Source of the DNA: Verrucomicrobiota bacterium
Lineage (GTDB): Bacteria; Verrucomicrobiota; Verrucomicrobiia; Palsa-1439
Length of the DNA stretch: 36,279 bases
Direction: 5' to 3'
Assembly: GCA_003152315.1 (NCBI GenBank)
Contig: PLZV01000010.1
Location: 1-36,279 of the forward strand
Numbering within the stretch: the stretch's first letter is position 1; each line of letters begins with the position of its first letter. The translations under genes were made by a program, and so were the position numbers. Under the pieces are notes generated by a model, which saw nothing but the letters and a program-made list of their open reading frames with translations, made no database searches and was not told the origin of the DNA. This document shows positions 1 through 8,600 of the stretch, in pieces.

Positions 1-400
1 CGCGAACGATGTCGCCGGGGACCAACTCCCGGGCCGGAATGACCTGCCAGCTTGAATCGCGACGGACGCGCGCACTGACTTGCAACCGTCGCCGCAGTGC
101 CTCGACGACGCCGGCTGCCCGGCTTTCCTGCATATAGCTCAATAGGGCATTCACAACCAGCAACGCGCTTACCACGGCGAGGTCTGAGTATTCACGGAGG
201 ACGGCGGACAGGACCATGATCAGTTCAAGCATCCATGCCGACACGCCCCAGAATTTCCCAAGGAATTTGAGGACTGGATGCCCTGTCTGTTCGGCCACTT
301 CGTTGTAGCCGTGCTCCTTCCGTCGGGTGTCCACCTCCGCGCGCGTAAGCCCTGCCTCAGGACTCACGTGGAGCGCCGCGAGCGTGTCGGGAACCGGCAT
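1..400 (-). CDS. P-type ATPase, plasma-membrane proton-pump type, N-terminal part (runs off the window)
   Basis: The minus strand reads open from an ATG at 400-398 to the window edge, so only about 133 N-terminal residues are visible. They begin MPVPDTLAALHV, continue with a cation-ATPase N-terminal region (GLTRAEVDTRRKEHGYNEV), then HPVLKFLGKFWG and WMLELIMVLSAVL, a first membrane hairpin, and end in the actuator-domain signature ARELVPGDIVR. The K-F-x-x-K-F-W-G...WMLE pattern is typical of the P3A-like proton-efflux ATPases of bacteria and archaea, so proton export is the likely role; the catalytic DKTG motif lies outside the window and the ion is inferred. The frame is open upstream of 400 to a stop at 461-463 but has no other ATG. 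The gene follows two small lipoprotein genes on the same strand with short gaps and may share their transcript. Confidence 0.85.
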   Translation of the reverse strand, partial: MPVPDTLAALHVSPEAGLTRAEVDTRRKEHGYNEVAEQTGHPVLKFLGKFWGVSAWMLELIMVLSAVLREYSDLAVVSALLVVNALLSYMQESRAAGVVEALRRRLQVSARVRRDSSWQVIPARELVPGDIVR

Positions 401-455
401 GGAGGCGATGTCGGGCGTTTTCGCCGGTGCCGGTTTCGAGGTCAGGTTCCGATAC

Positions 456-989
456 CTATTTCACTTGTGCTGCCCCAACGGCGTTTGCTTGTGGCGATCC
501 TTCAGCCCGCCAGCCAACGACAGAGCCGTTTGGCAATCGCACCAAGTCGTTGTTTCTCTTTGAGGGATCGCGTTGCGACGGCTCGTTGTGCCTCAGATTG
601 ACCGTCGTCAGTTTCCCGGGTTCGATGACAACCTTAACTTTCACCATGCCATAATACTCGGATTCAGCCAGAACAGTGTAGGTACCCGCTGGTATCTCCG
701 CCAGGGCTGGATCCTCGTCATGAATGCCGATGGCGTTGGCGACTTTCTTGACGATTTTTCCTTCTGCCGAGTAGATGGTGTAACTTGTGTGAGGGAAGTA
801 ATGTACGTCTCCGTCATTATGATCTTCCGTAGCCGAGTAGACTTTGAGATAGCCCGTCGGAGCCAATTCAATTCGCTTTGATGTTTCCGGACCAACGGGT
901 CCCAGCACGAGAGAGCCTCCTGAACTCGCACAGGAAGCCAGTAAGGGCACCAGACCCACAACCAGCCAGACGAGCAACGGATTCTTCAT
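456..989 (-). CDS. small lipoprotein, paralogue of the next one upstream
   Basis: The 177-residue product begins MKNPLLVWLVVGLVPLLASC, a type II signal peptide with lipobox LASC, so it should be a lipid-anchored envelope protein. The mature part is a compact beta-rich domain that opens with SLVLGPVGP, contains IPAGTYTVLAES and a repeated V-K-V-K-V-V-I strand, and closes with VRLPNGSVVGWRAEG. The same three blocks occur in the protein encoded at 1017-1517, so the two arose by tandem duplication. The central L/I-P-A-G-x-Y segment resembles small beta-sandwich (carboxypeptidase-regulatory-like) folds, but I do not recognise a named family. It lies between its paralogue and a P-type ATPase gene on the same strand. 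Function unknown; a periplasmic sensing or binding role is only a guess. Confidence 0.8.
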   Translation of the reverse strand: MKNPLLVWLVVGLVPLLASCASSGGSLVLGPVGPETSKRIELAPTGYLKVYSATEDHNDGDVHYFPHTSYTIYSAEGKIVKKVANAIGIHDEDPALAEIPAGTYTVLAESEYYGMVKVKVVIEPGKLTTVNLRHNEPSQRDPSKRNNDLVRLPNGSVVGWRAEGSPQANAVGAAQVK

Positions 990-1016
990 ATCCGCAGATT
1001 ACGGCGTGCTCCGGTT

Positions 1017-1517
1017 CTATTCCGTGGCTCGCCAGCCGACGATTTCTCCGTCAGGCAGACGTACGGAATTAGCCTGGTTGAATGCAGTATCGCTTGGCCA
1101 CGAATAACCCCCTTCGAGATGCAACACGGTCGTTCGATTTGTCGCTATCACCACGGGCACGATCACAGTGCCATAGCCATTGGAATTGGCGGCAACTCGA
1201 TACTTGCCGGCGGGCAACTGCACTCGCGATGCTTCCTTGACCACAGTGCCAATATCGTTATGCACCGTTTGCACGGGTTTCCCGTCCTCGGATAAAATCT
1301 TGTAGTCCGAGTAGTGATGTCGGTGCTCGAAATCGCCAACACCAGGTGACGTGACCTCATAAGCCGAGAAGACTACAAGCGTTCCTGTGGTGCTGTTTCC
1401 CGATACCTGGGGAGACGGTCCCACGGGATTCAGCACAAGGCTGTGTTGATTGTAGGCACAACTCGACCATAATAGCGCAGCGCCCGTAAGAGAAAGATAA
1501 GTCCATAGGTTTTTCAT
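1017..1517 (-). CDS. small lipoprotein, tandem paralogue
   Basis: I start this gene at the ATG at 1517-1515 rather than further upstream, because the product then opens with a clean lipoprotein signal, MKNLWTYLSLTGAALLWSSC, lipobox WSSC. The mature domain repeats the blocks of its neighbour: SLVLNPVGP, LPAGKYRVAANSNGYGTV, a strand VPVVI and the closing VRLPDGEIVGWRATE. The resemblance is clear but diverged, so the duplication is not recent. The gap to the next gene (456-989) is 27 bp, suggesting one transcript. The gene diverges from the response regulator at 1634, and the 11-bp-phased repeats at 1571-1597 sit in the shared upstream region, so control by that two-component system is plausible. 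Function unknown. Confidence 0.78.
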   Translation of the reverse strand: MKNLWTYLSLTGAALLWSSCAYNQHSLVLNPVGPSPQVSGNSTTGTLVVFSAYEVTSPGVGDFEHRHHYSDYKILSEDGKPVQTVHNDIGTVVKEASRVQLPAGKYRVAANSNGYGTVIVPVVIATNRTTVLHLEGGYSWPSDTAFNQANSVRLPDGEIVGWRATE

Positions 1518-1570
1518 AACAGAGCCTACTTGCCACAAGTCAGCGACCAATGAAAGTTTCTGAACGAATT

Positions 1571-1597
1571 TTAACACGGAGTTCATGCGGGCTTAAT
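1571..1597. promoter_or_regulatory. three direct half-sites at 11-bp spacing, candidate response-regulator binding site
   Basis: TTAAC at 1571, TTCAT at 1582 and TTAAT at 1593 begin exactly 11 bp apart, each followed two bases later by a G, with CGG after the first two. OmpR/PhoB-type regulators bind such tandem half-sites with an 11-bp period as head-to-tail dimers. The site lies 54 bp before the lipoprotein start at 1517 and 37 bp before the response-regulator start at 1634. It is therefore placed for autoregulation and for control of the divergent unit. Binding is an inference from spacing and position. Confidence 0.5.
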
Positions 1598-1633
1598 GTG
1601 CGTCTGAGACAGTGCTTGTGGGTCTAATTTCCC

Positions 1634-2314
1634 ATGCGCTTGTTACTCATAGAAGATGAACGAAAAGTGGCGGACGTGGTGGCCCGAGGCCTGCGGGCCG
1701 AGCGCTTCGCTGTCGATGTCGCCTATGATGGCAACACCGGCTGGGAAATGGCCTCAAGTGTTGACTACGATCTTGTTGTCCTCGATCTGATGCTGCCAGG
1801 GCTTAACGGCACGGAGTTGCTCCGCCGGCTGCGCCGGAAGGGCGGCAAAGCGCCCGTGCTGGTGCTGACGGCGCGCGATGGTACCAGCGACAAGGTTGAG
1901 AATTTCGAGGCGGGAGCCGATGATTACCTGACGAAGCCGTTCGCTTTCGCCGAATTGCTGGTGCGCGTCAAGGCGTTGTTGCGCCGCCCTCCCGCCGGTC
2001 GCGACCCGGTGCTGCGGGTTGCCGATTTGGAAGTAGATCGCCTCACCCAACAGGTCCGCCGCGCGGGAAAACGCATCGAATTAACCTCCAAGGAGTACGC
2101 GCTACTTGAGTATTTGGCTTCACACGCTGGCCGCGTGCTCTCCCGCACGATGATCATTGAGCATGTATGGGATGAAAGCTTCGAGGGCCTGACGAACATC
2201 GTCGACGTTTACGTACGCCATCTTCGCGAAAAGGTGGATGAGGCGCACAAGTGCAAGCTCATCCGTACCGTGCGCGGGACCGGTTACTGTCTGACCGACG
2301 AGGCCGAAACGTGA
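1634..2314 (+). CDS. OmpR-family response regulator
   Basis: The 226-residue protein has an N-terminal receiver domain (about residues 1-115) with the acidic pair E8-D9, phospho-acceptor D51 in LVVLDLMLPGLNG, T79 in VLTARD and K101 in DDYLTKPF. A C-terminal winged-helix DNA-binding domain follows, ending in the wing motif IRTVRGTGYCL. It is full length for the OmpR/PhoB class and closest in style to the CusR/CopR-like regulators that sit with RND pumps. It overlaps the kinase gene (TGA at 2312-2314 over GTG at 2311), so the two are translationally coupled. It likely controls the downstream efflux genes and, through the 11-bp repeats just upstream, its own promoter. The inducing signal cannot be read from sequence. 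Confidence 0.95.
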   Translation: MRLLLIEDERKVADVVARGLRAERFAVDVAYDGNTGWEMASSVDYDLVVLDLMLPGLNGTELLRRLRRKGGKAPVLVLTARDGTSDKVENFEAGADDYLTKPFAFAELLVRVKALLRRPPAGRDPVLRVADLEVDRLTQQVRRAGKRIELTSKEYALLEYLASHAGRVLSRTMIIEHVWDESFEGLTNIVDVYVRHLREKVDEAHKCKLIRTVRGTGYCLTDEAET

Positions 2315-3726
2315 CCACACGTTCCATTCGATTCCGGTTGATTGCCTGGTACGCAGGTCTGTTAACCGGCGTATTTATGTTACTGGGCGTGCTGATGTAT
2401 TTCGACCTGAAGTCTTTTCTTGAAAGCACCTTGCGCGACACCCAGGCACGGCGGGCGCGGCAGATTGCCGACACCCTGGTAACGCGCGTTCACCAGACCG
2501 GCGAAGGATATGTGGCAGCCGAAATAAAGGACCTCTACGAACCAGAGGTCAACGACCGTTTCATTCGCGTCACGCGAGCGGACGGTAGCATCGTTTACGT
2601 ATCCGGAATCCCCAATGACCAAAGCTTTGATCCGACCCAACTTCCTCCGCTGGCGTCGTCGCGGAAAGAGTTCTCACAAAAGGTGCGGCTACCGGGGAAC
2701 ACAACCCTGCTCATCGCCGTCTTGAATTATCAGACACCCGAGGGTGTACGTTACCTCATCGAAGTTGGCGCCCCGTTTGATCCTGTGGAAACGATGCTGA
2801 ATCATCTATCCTTGCAACTGACCCTTGGACTGCCGATCGCTGTCCTCATAGCCATCGGCGGCGGTTACCTTCTGGTTGGTCGCGCGCTGGCGCCGGTGGA
2901 TCAGATCGCCCGAAAAGCTGAACAGATCACCCAGCATAGTCTGAGCGAGCGCCTGCCGGTGGCGCGGACAGCGGACGAACTGGAGCGCCTCTCGCTTTCC
3001 TTGAATCACATGATTGGACGCCTACAGGACGCATTCTTGAATTCCAAGCGGTTTGTCGCCGACGCTTCGCACGAATTGCGCACGCCGTTGACAGTCGTAC
3101 GCGCTGAATTGGAGAGCATGTCAGCCAACCGTGATCTTGCGCCAGAGTTTCGCGAGACCATCGGCAGCGTGCTCGAAGAGGTCGAGCGACTCGCCAGAAT
3201 TGTCGAACAATTATTCGCCCTTTCCCGGCTCGACGCGGGTGAGTCACAGGCGGAATGGGTGAAGTTCGATCTGGCTGAACTGGTGACGACAACTGCGGAT
3301 CAGATGAGCCTTCTCGCGGAAGACAAAGGGATTTCAGTTTCGTGCGATGCGGCACAGCCTGTTTTGGTAGATGGTGACCGCTCACGTCTCAAGCAAGTCG
3401 TGGTGAACCTGCTCGACAACGCCATTAAGTACACGCCGGAAAAAGGCCGGATCCAGTTGCGTGTCGCCTCCCTTAACGGGCATGCCGTATTGGAAGTCTC
3501 GGACAATGGCATAGGCATTCCGGCCGAAGCGCTGCCGCACGTTTTTGAACGATTCTTCCGCGTGGACAAAGCTCGAACCCGTGATCCAGAAGGAGCCGGC
3601 TTGGGACTCTCTATCGTCAAATCAATCTGCACCGCGCACGGGTCGGTCGTGGAAGTGGAAAGCAACGGTGTCGGAAGCCGGTTCCGCGTGAAACTCCCCA
3701 TCGCCCGTGCCAACAAGTTCCCATAA
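2311..3726 (+). CDS. sensor histidine kinase of the efflux operon
   Basis: Taking the GTG at 2311, which overlaps the regulator stop, gives 471 residues. The order is a first membrane helix (about residues 10-30), a periplasmic sensor region of about 130 residues with no recognisable metal-binding cluster, a second helix (LGLPIAVLIAIGGGYLLVG) and a HAMP domain. The dimerisation domain has H254 in ASHELRTPLTVVRAE, and the ATPase domain has N-box VVNLLDNAIKYTP, G1 DNGIGIP, F-box and G2 GAGLGLSIVKSI. All catalytic motifs are intact. It should autophosphorylate and pass phosphate to D51 of the regulator encoded just before it. The lack of a His/Met-rich sensor loop argues against a simple Cu/Ag sensor, so I give no gene symbol. 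Confidence 0.95.
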   Translation: MTTRSIRFRLIAWYAGLLTGVFMLLGVLMYFDLKSFLESTLRDTQARRARQIADTLVTRVHQTGEGYVAAEIKDLYEPEVNDRFIRVTRADGSIVYVSGIPNDQSFDPTQLPPLASSRKEFSQKVRLPGNTTLLIAVLNYQTPEGVRYLIEVGAPFDPVETMLNHLSLQLTLGLPIAVLIAIGGGYLLVGRALAPVDQIARKAEQITQHSLSERLPVARTADELERLSLSLNHMIGRLQDAFLNSKRFVADASHELRTPLTVVRAELESMSANRDLAPEFRETIGSVLEEVERLARIVEQLFALSRLDAGESQAEWVKFDLAELVTTTADQMSLLAEDKGISVSCDAAQPVLVDGDRSRLKQVVVNLLDNAIKYTPEKGRIQLRVASLNGHAVLEVSDNGIGIPAEALPHVFERFFRVDKARTRDPEGAGLGLSIVKSICTAHGSVVEVESNGVGSRFRVKLPIARANKFP

Positions 3727-3733
3727 GAAGCCC

Positions 3734-4915
3734 ATGAAAACATATTTCGCCCATTTCTTGCGACAGGCAGTAGCTTGCACCAAATTACGGCTGGTCCTTG
3801 TCACCGGAGTGCTGTTGGTGGCAGTTGGCCTGGTATGGTCCGTGAGACGTGTACGGGCGGAAGACGCTCATGCACCCACATCCTCTGTGCTTCCCACAGT
3901 CGCCGTGGCGAAGGTGGATCGCGAAGACCTTGACCGGAAGGTGACCATCCCTGCGGAGTTCCGTCCGTATCAAGAAGTGGAATTGCACGCGAAGGTTTCC
4001 GGTTACGTCAGCGAAATGAAGGTGGATTTCGGCGACCGGGTGAAGGCCGGCCAGCTCATGGCCACTTTGGAAGTTCCGGAATTGCTGGACGACCTGCATA
4101 ACGCAATGGCGGCGGAACAGAAAGCCGAAGCCGATCACACGGACGCCCATCTCATCCACACGCGCCTCGTCTCGGTCAATCAGCAACAGCCCAATCTCGT
4201 CGCGCAGCAGGACCTCGACACCGCCGAGGCGAAAGATGGCGCCACGGCAGCCGCAATCGTAGCCGCCAAAGCGGATGTGGAAAAGTACCAGACGTTGGTC
4301 AGCTACACGCAAATCACCGCCCCATTCGATGGCGTGGTCACTTGGCGCTATGCGGATCCCGGCACGCTTATCCAGGCAGGCACGGCGTCCAACTCCCAGG
4401 CCCTGCCGCTGGTGCGGGTTTCCGACAACTACCGGCTCCGACTCGATTTCCCCGTGTCCGTGGAGTACGTCAAAGACATTCATCTTGGGGACAAGGTGGA
4501 CGTGCGTGTGGAATCGCTCGGCAGCAGATCGTTCACCGGCACCATCTCGCGTTTCACTCAAAAAGTTACCGACAACACCCGGACAATGATCACCGAAATG
4601 GAGGTGCTCAACCCGAATCTCGAAATTATCCCGGGCATGTACGCCACCGTGGTGTTGAACGTGGAAAATCGACCACAAACTCTGGCCATTCCGATCCAGA
4701 CCTCGGCTTCGGGTGGAACCACCCGGGTTCTGATCGTTAACGGCAAGCATGAAATCGAAGAACGTCCCGTAACACTGGGACTCGAAACACCTTCCAAGTA
4801 CGAAGTCGTCTCCGGTCTCCGAGAAGGGGATCTGGTGATGATGGGCAATCCGGCCCAACTCAAACCGGGTCAAAAGGTCGAGACTAAAACAATTGAATCT
4901 GAGGCCGTGGAATGA
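3734..4915 (+). CDS. RND efflux periplasmic adaptor (membrane-fusion protein)
   Basis: I choose the ATG at 3734, 7 bp after the kinase stop and with AAGAAG just before it; the frame is open back to 3707. The 393-residue product has an N-terminal membrane/signal helix (LVLVTGVLLVAVGLVWSV), then the usual adaptor order. A lipoyl half-motif (YQEVELHAKVSGYVSEM) is followed by an alpha-hairpin (about residues 105-170), the second lipoyl half (TQITAPFDGVVTWRYADPG), a beta-barrel (LDFPVSVEYVKDIHLGDKV) and a membrane-proximal domain ending near GDLVMMGNPAQLKPGQKV. It should link the RND pump encoded at 5624 with the outer-membrane channel at 8770. The stop overlaps the start of the RraA-like gene (ATGA at 4912-4915), so the latter is translationally coupled. 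Confidence 0.93.
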   Translation: MKTYFAHFLRQAVACTKLRLVLVTGVLLVAVGLVWSVRRVRAEDAHAPTSSVLPTVAVAKVDREDLDRKVTIPAEFRPYQEVELHAKVSGYVSEMKVDFGDRVKAGQLMATLEVPELLDDLHNAMAAEQKAEADHTDAHLIHTRLVSVNQQQPNLVAQQDLDTAEAKDGATAAAIVAAKADVEKYQTLVSYTQITAPFDGVVTWRYADPGTLIQAGTASNSQALPLVRVSDNYRLRLDFPVSVEYVKDIHLGDKVDVRVESLGSRSFTGTISRFTQKVTDNTRTMITEMEVLNPNLEIIPGMYATVVLNVENRPQTLAIPIQTSASGGTTRVLIVNGKHEIEERPVTLGLETPSKYEVVSGLREGDLVMMGNPAQLKPGQKVETKTIESEAVE

Positions 4916-5607
4916 ACACACTCCTGACTACCGAGCAACTGGAAGCCTTGCGCCGCCTGGACGCTTGCACGTTGGCCAACGCCATCGAGAGTTTTCAACA
5001 ACGCCTGCGCAACGAAGGATTCGCGGACGGCAGCATGCGCTGCCTGTTTCCGCATCTTCCGCCGGTTGTCGGCTACGCCGTCACGGTCAAGATTCGGGGA
5101 TCGGCGCCACCGGTGGCCGGAGACAATTACATGGACCGGACCGACTGGTGGGACTACGTCGTCTCGTTGCCAGCGCCGCGAGTGGTGGTGGTGCAGGATA
5201 TGGCCACTCGTCCCGGGCTCGCGTCATTGCTCGGCGCAGTGCACGTCAATATCCTCCATGCACTTGGTTGCGTCGGCGCCGTTACCAACGGCGCGGTACG
5301 GGCGATACCGGCAGCCGAAAACCTTGGCTTCCAACTTTTCGCCGGGAGCATCTCGGTATCGCACGCCTATGTTCACATCGTCGAAGTCGGCACGCCGGTT
5401 GAGATCGGCGGACTGAAGATCCAGTCCGGAGACCTACTGCATGGCGACCTGCACGGGGTTCAATCCATCCCCGAGGACATTGCCGCCCGGATTCCGCCGG
5501 TGGCAGCGGAAATCGCCGCGCAGGAGCAGGCGCTCATCAAACTGTGCCAGTCGTCGGAGTTCTCCATCGAAAAGCTCCGGGCAGCCGTCAAAAAGGATCG
5601 TTCGTAA
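4912..5607 (+). CDS. RraA-family protein (aldolase/decarboxylase-like) inside the efflux operon
   Basis: The 231-residue protein has the RraA/HMG-aldolase-type fold signature: RLDACTLANAIE at the N-terminus, the glycine loop LASLLGAVHVNILHALGCVG, TNGAVR at 125-130, LGFQLFAGSIS, and GGLKIQSGDLLHGDLHGV with the closing IP. Members either cleave 4-hydroxy-4-methyl-2-oxoglutarate or oxaloacetate, using a divalent metal, or act as RNase E-binding regulators. The metal-ligand Asp that normally follows Arg (GxxRD) is Ala131 here, so classical aldolase activity is doubtful, although the later Asp/His-rich loop is retained. It overlaps the adaptor gene by ATGA and precedes the RND gene by 16 bp, so it is an integral operon member, which is unusual for a tripartite pump. 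Its job there is unknown. Confidence 0.88.
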   Translation: MNTLLTTEQLEALRRLDACTLANAIESFQQRLRNEGFADGSMRCLFPHLPPVVGYAVTVKIRGSAPPVAGDNYMDRTDWWDYVVSLPAPRVVVVQDMATRPGLASLLGAVHVNILHALGCVGAVTNGAVRAIPAAENLGFQLFAGSISVSHAYVHIVEVGTPVEIGGLKIQSGDLLHGDLHGVQSIPEDIAARIPPVAAEIAAQEQALIKLCQSSEFSIEKLRAAVKKDRS

Positions 5608-5623
5608 AGAACTACTTCTCGCC

Positions 5624-8600
5624 ATGTCACGTTTTGCCATCCGATACCCGTACCTGATTATCGTGCTGTGTCTGATCACCTGCGTGGTGGGTGTGACCAG
5701 TTTGGGACGCATGCCTGTTGATTTATTTCCGGCGATACGGATTCCCGTCGTGGTCGTCGCCACCTTTTATTCCGGGATGGCTCCCGAGCAGATCGAGAAC
5801 GACATCACCGGCCAGTTCGAGCGGATGTTTACCTTGGCGTCAGGGATTGACCATATGGAGTCGCGCTCGTTGACGGGTGTCAGTCTCATCAAGGTGTATT
5901 TTCAACCCGGGTCCAATCCGGATTCTGACGTAACCAGCATCGCAAATTTGGCCATGGCGAGTCTGCGTTACCTCCCGCCGGGCACGTTGCCGCCTGTGGT
6001 GATGAAGTTTGATGCCTCGAGCCTGCCGGTGTGCCTTGTCACGCTGAAGGGCCAGGGTCTGAGCGAATCCCAACTACGGGACCTTGGCCAGTTCACCATC
6101 CGCAATCAGATGGCGGGCGTACCTGGCGCATCCGTGCCGCCAGCCTTTGGAGGCCGGTATCGCCAGATCATGGTGTACGTGGATCCACTCAAGTTGGAGG
6201 CGCACCAGTTGAGCGTGATGGACGTCGTCCGCACGGTAAATGAGGCCAACCTGATCCTGCCGGCGGGCGACGTGAAGATCGGGCCATACGATTACAACGT
6301 CTATGCCGACAGCCAAATCAACGGCATGCAGGACCTCAACCGAGTTCCACTGAAAACAGTTGGGAACGCATCCGTGTTGGTGGCTGATGTCGGCAAAGCC
6401 CAGGATGCCTCACAAATCCAATATAATATTGTCCGCGTCAACAGCCAGCACTCGGTGTATCTGCCGGTCATGAAGATGGGAGGCGACGCCAACACGATCG
6501 CCGTGGTCGACGGTGTCAGGTCTCGCGTGGCCAAACTGCTCGACGTACCAAAGCGGCTCGTCACGGAGGTTGTATTCGACCAATCGGTGTTTGTGCGCAC
6601 CGCCATTGAGACATTGATTCATGAAGGCGCCATCGGCTTGGTGCTCACCGGGGTGATGATCCTCATTTTCCTGGGCAGTATGCGGGCCACCGCTGCGGTG
6701 TTCTTGTCAATTCCACTGTCCGCCCTGGCCGCGTTCATTGCATTGGCCTTGGGCGGCAACACAATCAATGCGATGATCCTGGGCGGTCTGGCGTTGGTCT
6801 TCTCCCGGCTGATCGATAACTCCGTGATTGTGCTGGAAAACATCTTCCGCCACTTGGAAATGGGCGAGACGCCGGAAGTCGCTGCGGAAAAGGGCGGCAA
6901 AGAAGTTGAGTTGGCCGTGTTGGCTGCGACTCTCACGACGGTCGTGGTTTTCTTCCCTGTGCTGTTCCTCTACGGCGTCAGCCGGTTTCTTTTCACGGCA
7001 TTGGCATTGTCCGTTGTGCTATCATTGTTCGCCTCGTATTTCGTGGCAATGACGGTGGTGCCGCTGTTCTGCGCAAGATTGATCAAGGGTCATGCGTCGC
7101 ACGACGGGGGCGAGCATGCCGAGACAGAAACATGGGGTCAGAAGTTCAATGCCGGGTTCAATCGTCGGTTCACCCGGATGCTTGATCGCTACGAAGGTTA
7201 CCTGAACATCGCGTTGTTGCGCCCGCTGTCGACCATCCTCGGCATCATCGGCATTTTCGTGCTGAGCCTGGCGCTCTATCCGTTTGTCGGCAAGGCCTAC
7301 TTCCCGCGCACCGATCCCGGACAGTTCGTTATCAACCTCAAGGCACCCTCCGGTACGCGGATCGAACTGACGGACAAATTGGTCGGTCAAGTAGAGGACA
7401 TTGTGCGGGACGTTGTTCCCAAGCAGGACCTCAAAATCATTGTCTCCAACATTGGCGTTACACCGGGCTTCTCGGCCATTTTTACTCCCAACTCGGGTCC
7501 TCACACCGCGTTCGTGCAAGTGGGGCTGAACGACAGCCATCGCCTCAGCAGCTTTGCCTATATGAACCTCGTGCGCACCCGACTGGGAAGTGACCTGCCG
7601 CAGGTCAGCGCGTATTTCCAGACGGGCGGCCTGGTGGACGCCATCTTAAATCTGGGAATGCCCGCGCCACTGGACATTCAAGTCAGCAGCATGGACATGA
7701 AGGGCGCCCACGACGTCGCCAACAATATCGCGCAACAGGTGCGCCGGCTATCCGGAATCAGCGACGTGCTCGTGCCGCAGGACGTGGACTATCCGGCCCT
7801 AAAACTAAGCATTGATCGCGAGCGCGCCAGTGAACTCGGACTCAGCGCCAAAGAAGTCGTGGACAGTCTCATTACCGCGCTGACGTCGGACGGGATGATC
7901 GCGCCGAGTTACTGGATCGATCCGAAGACGGGCAACAACTACTTGTTGACTGTCGAGTACCCGGAAGACACCGTGAAGAACCTTGCCGATCTCGGTTCGA
8001 TGCCGTTGCGCGCGTCGAACTTGAAGCAGCCCACGCGTCTGGATTCCGTGGTGCGGATCTCCCACATCACCGCGCCCACCGAAGTCGACCACTATCAGAT
8101 ACGACGCACCATTGACGTGTATGTTGCGCCGTCGGGTGAAGATCTAAGCCACTGCTATGCCGACGTTCAGAAGATCATCGGCCGGACGCAGTTGCCGGAG
8201 AACATGACCGTCACGGTCCGCGGTTCCGTACAGGCCATGCGCTCCTCCTTCCAGAGCTTCGGCCTGGGACTGATTCTGTCCACGTTGCTGGTGTATCTGA
8301 TCCTCGTCGCACAATTTCAATCCTGGGTTGATCCGCTCTTGATTCTGTTGGCGGTGCCGACCGGCTTGACCGGTGTGATTGTTTTCCTGTTCATCACCGG
8401 CACCACATTGAATGTGATGTCACTCATGGGCGTGATCATGATGGTGGGCATCGTGGTGTCCAACAGCATTTTGATTGTCGAATTTACGAACCGGCTGCGT
8501 GCGGAGGGCCGCCCGCTCCAGGAAGCAGCGGTACTGGCCTGCCGCGTACGCCTGCGACCCGTATTGATGACTTCCCTGGCCACGCTATTCGGCCTGATTC

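Noticed and set aside
3785-4921. 378-residue minus-strand open frame under the membrane-fusion gene
   Set aside because: Antisense shadow; the plus-strand adaptor is unambiguous.
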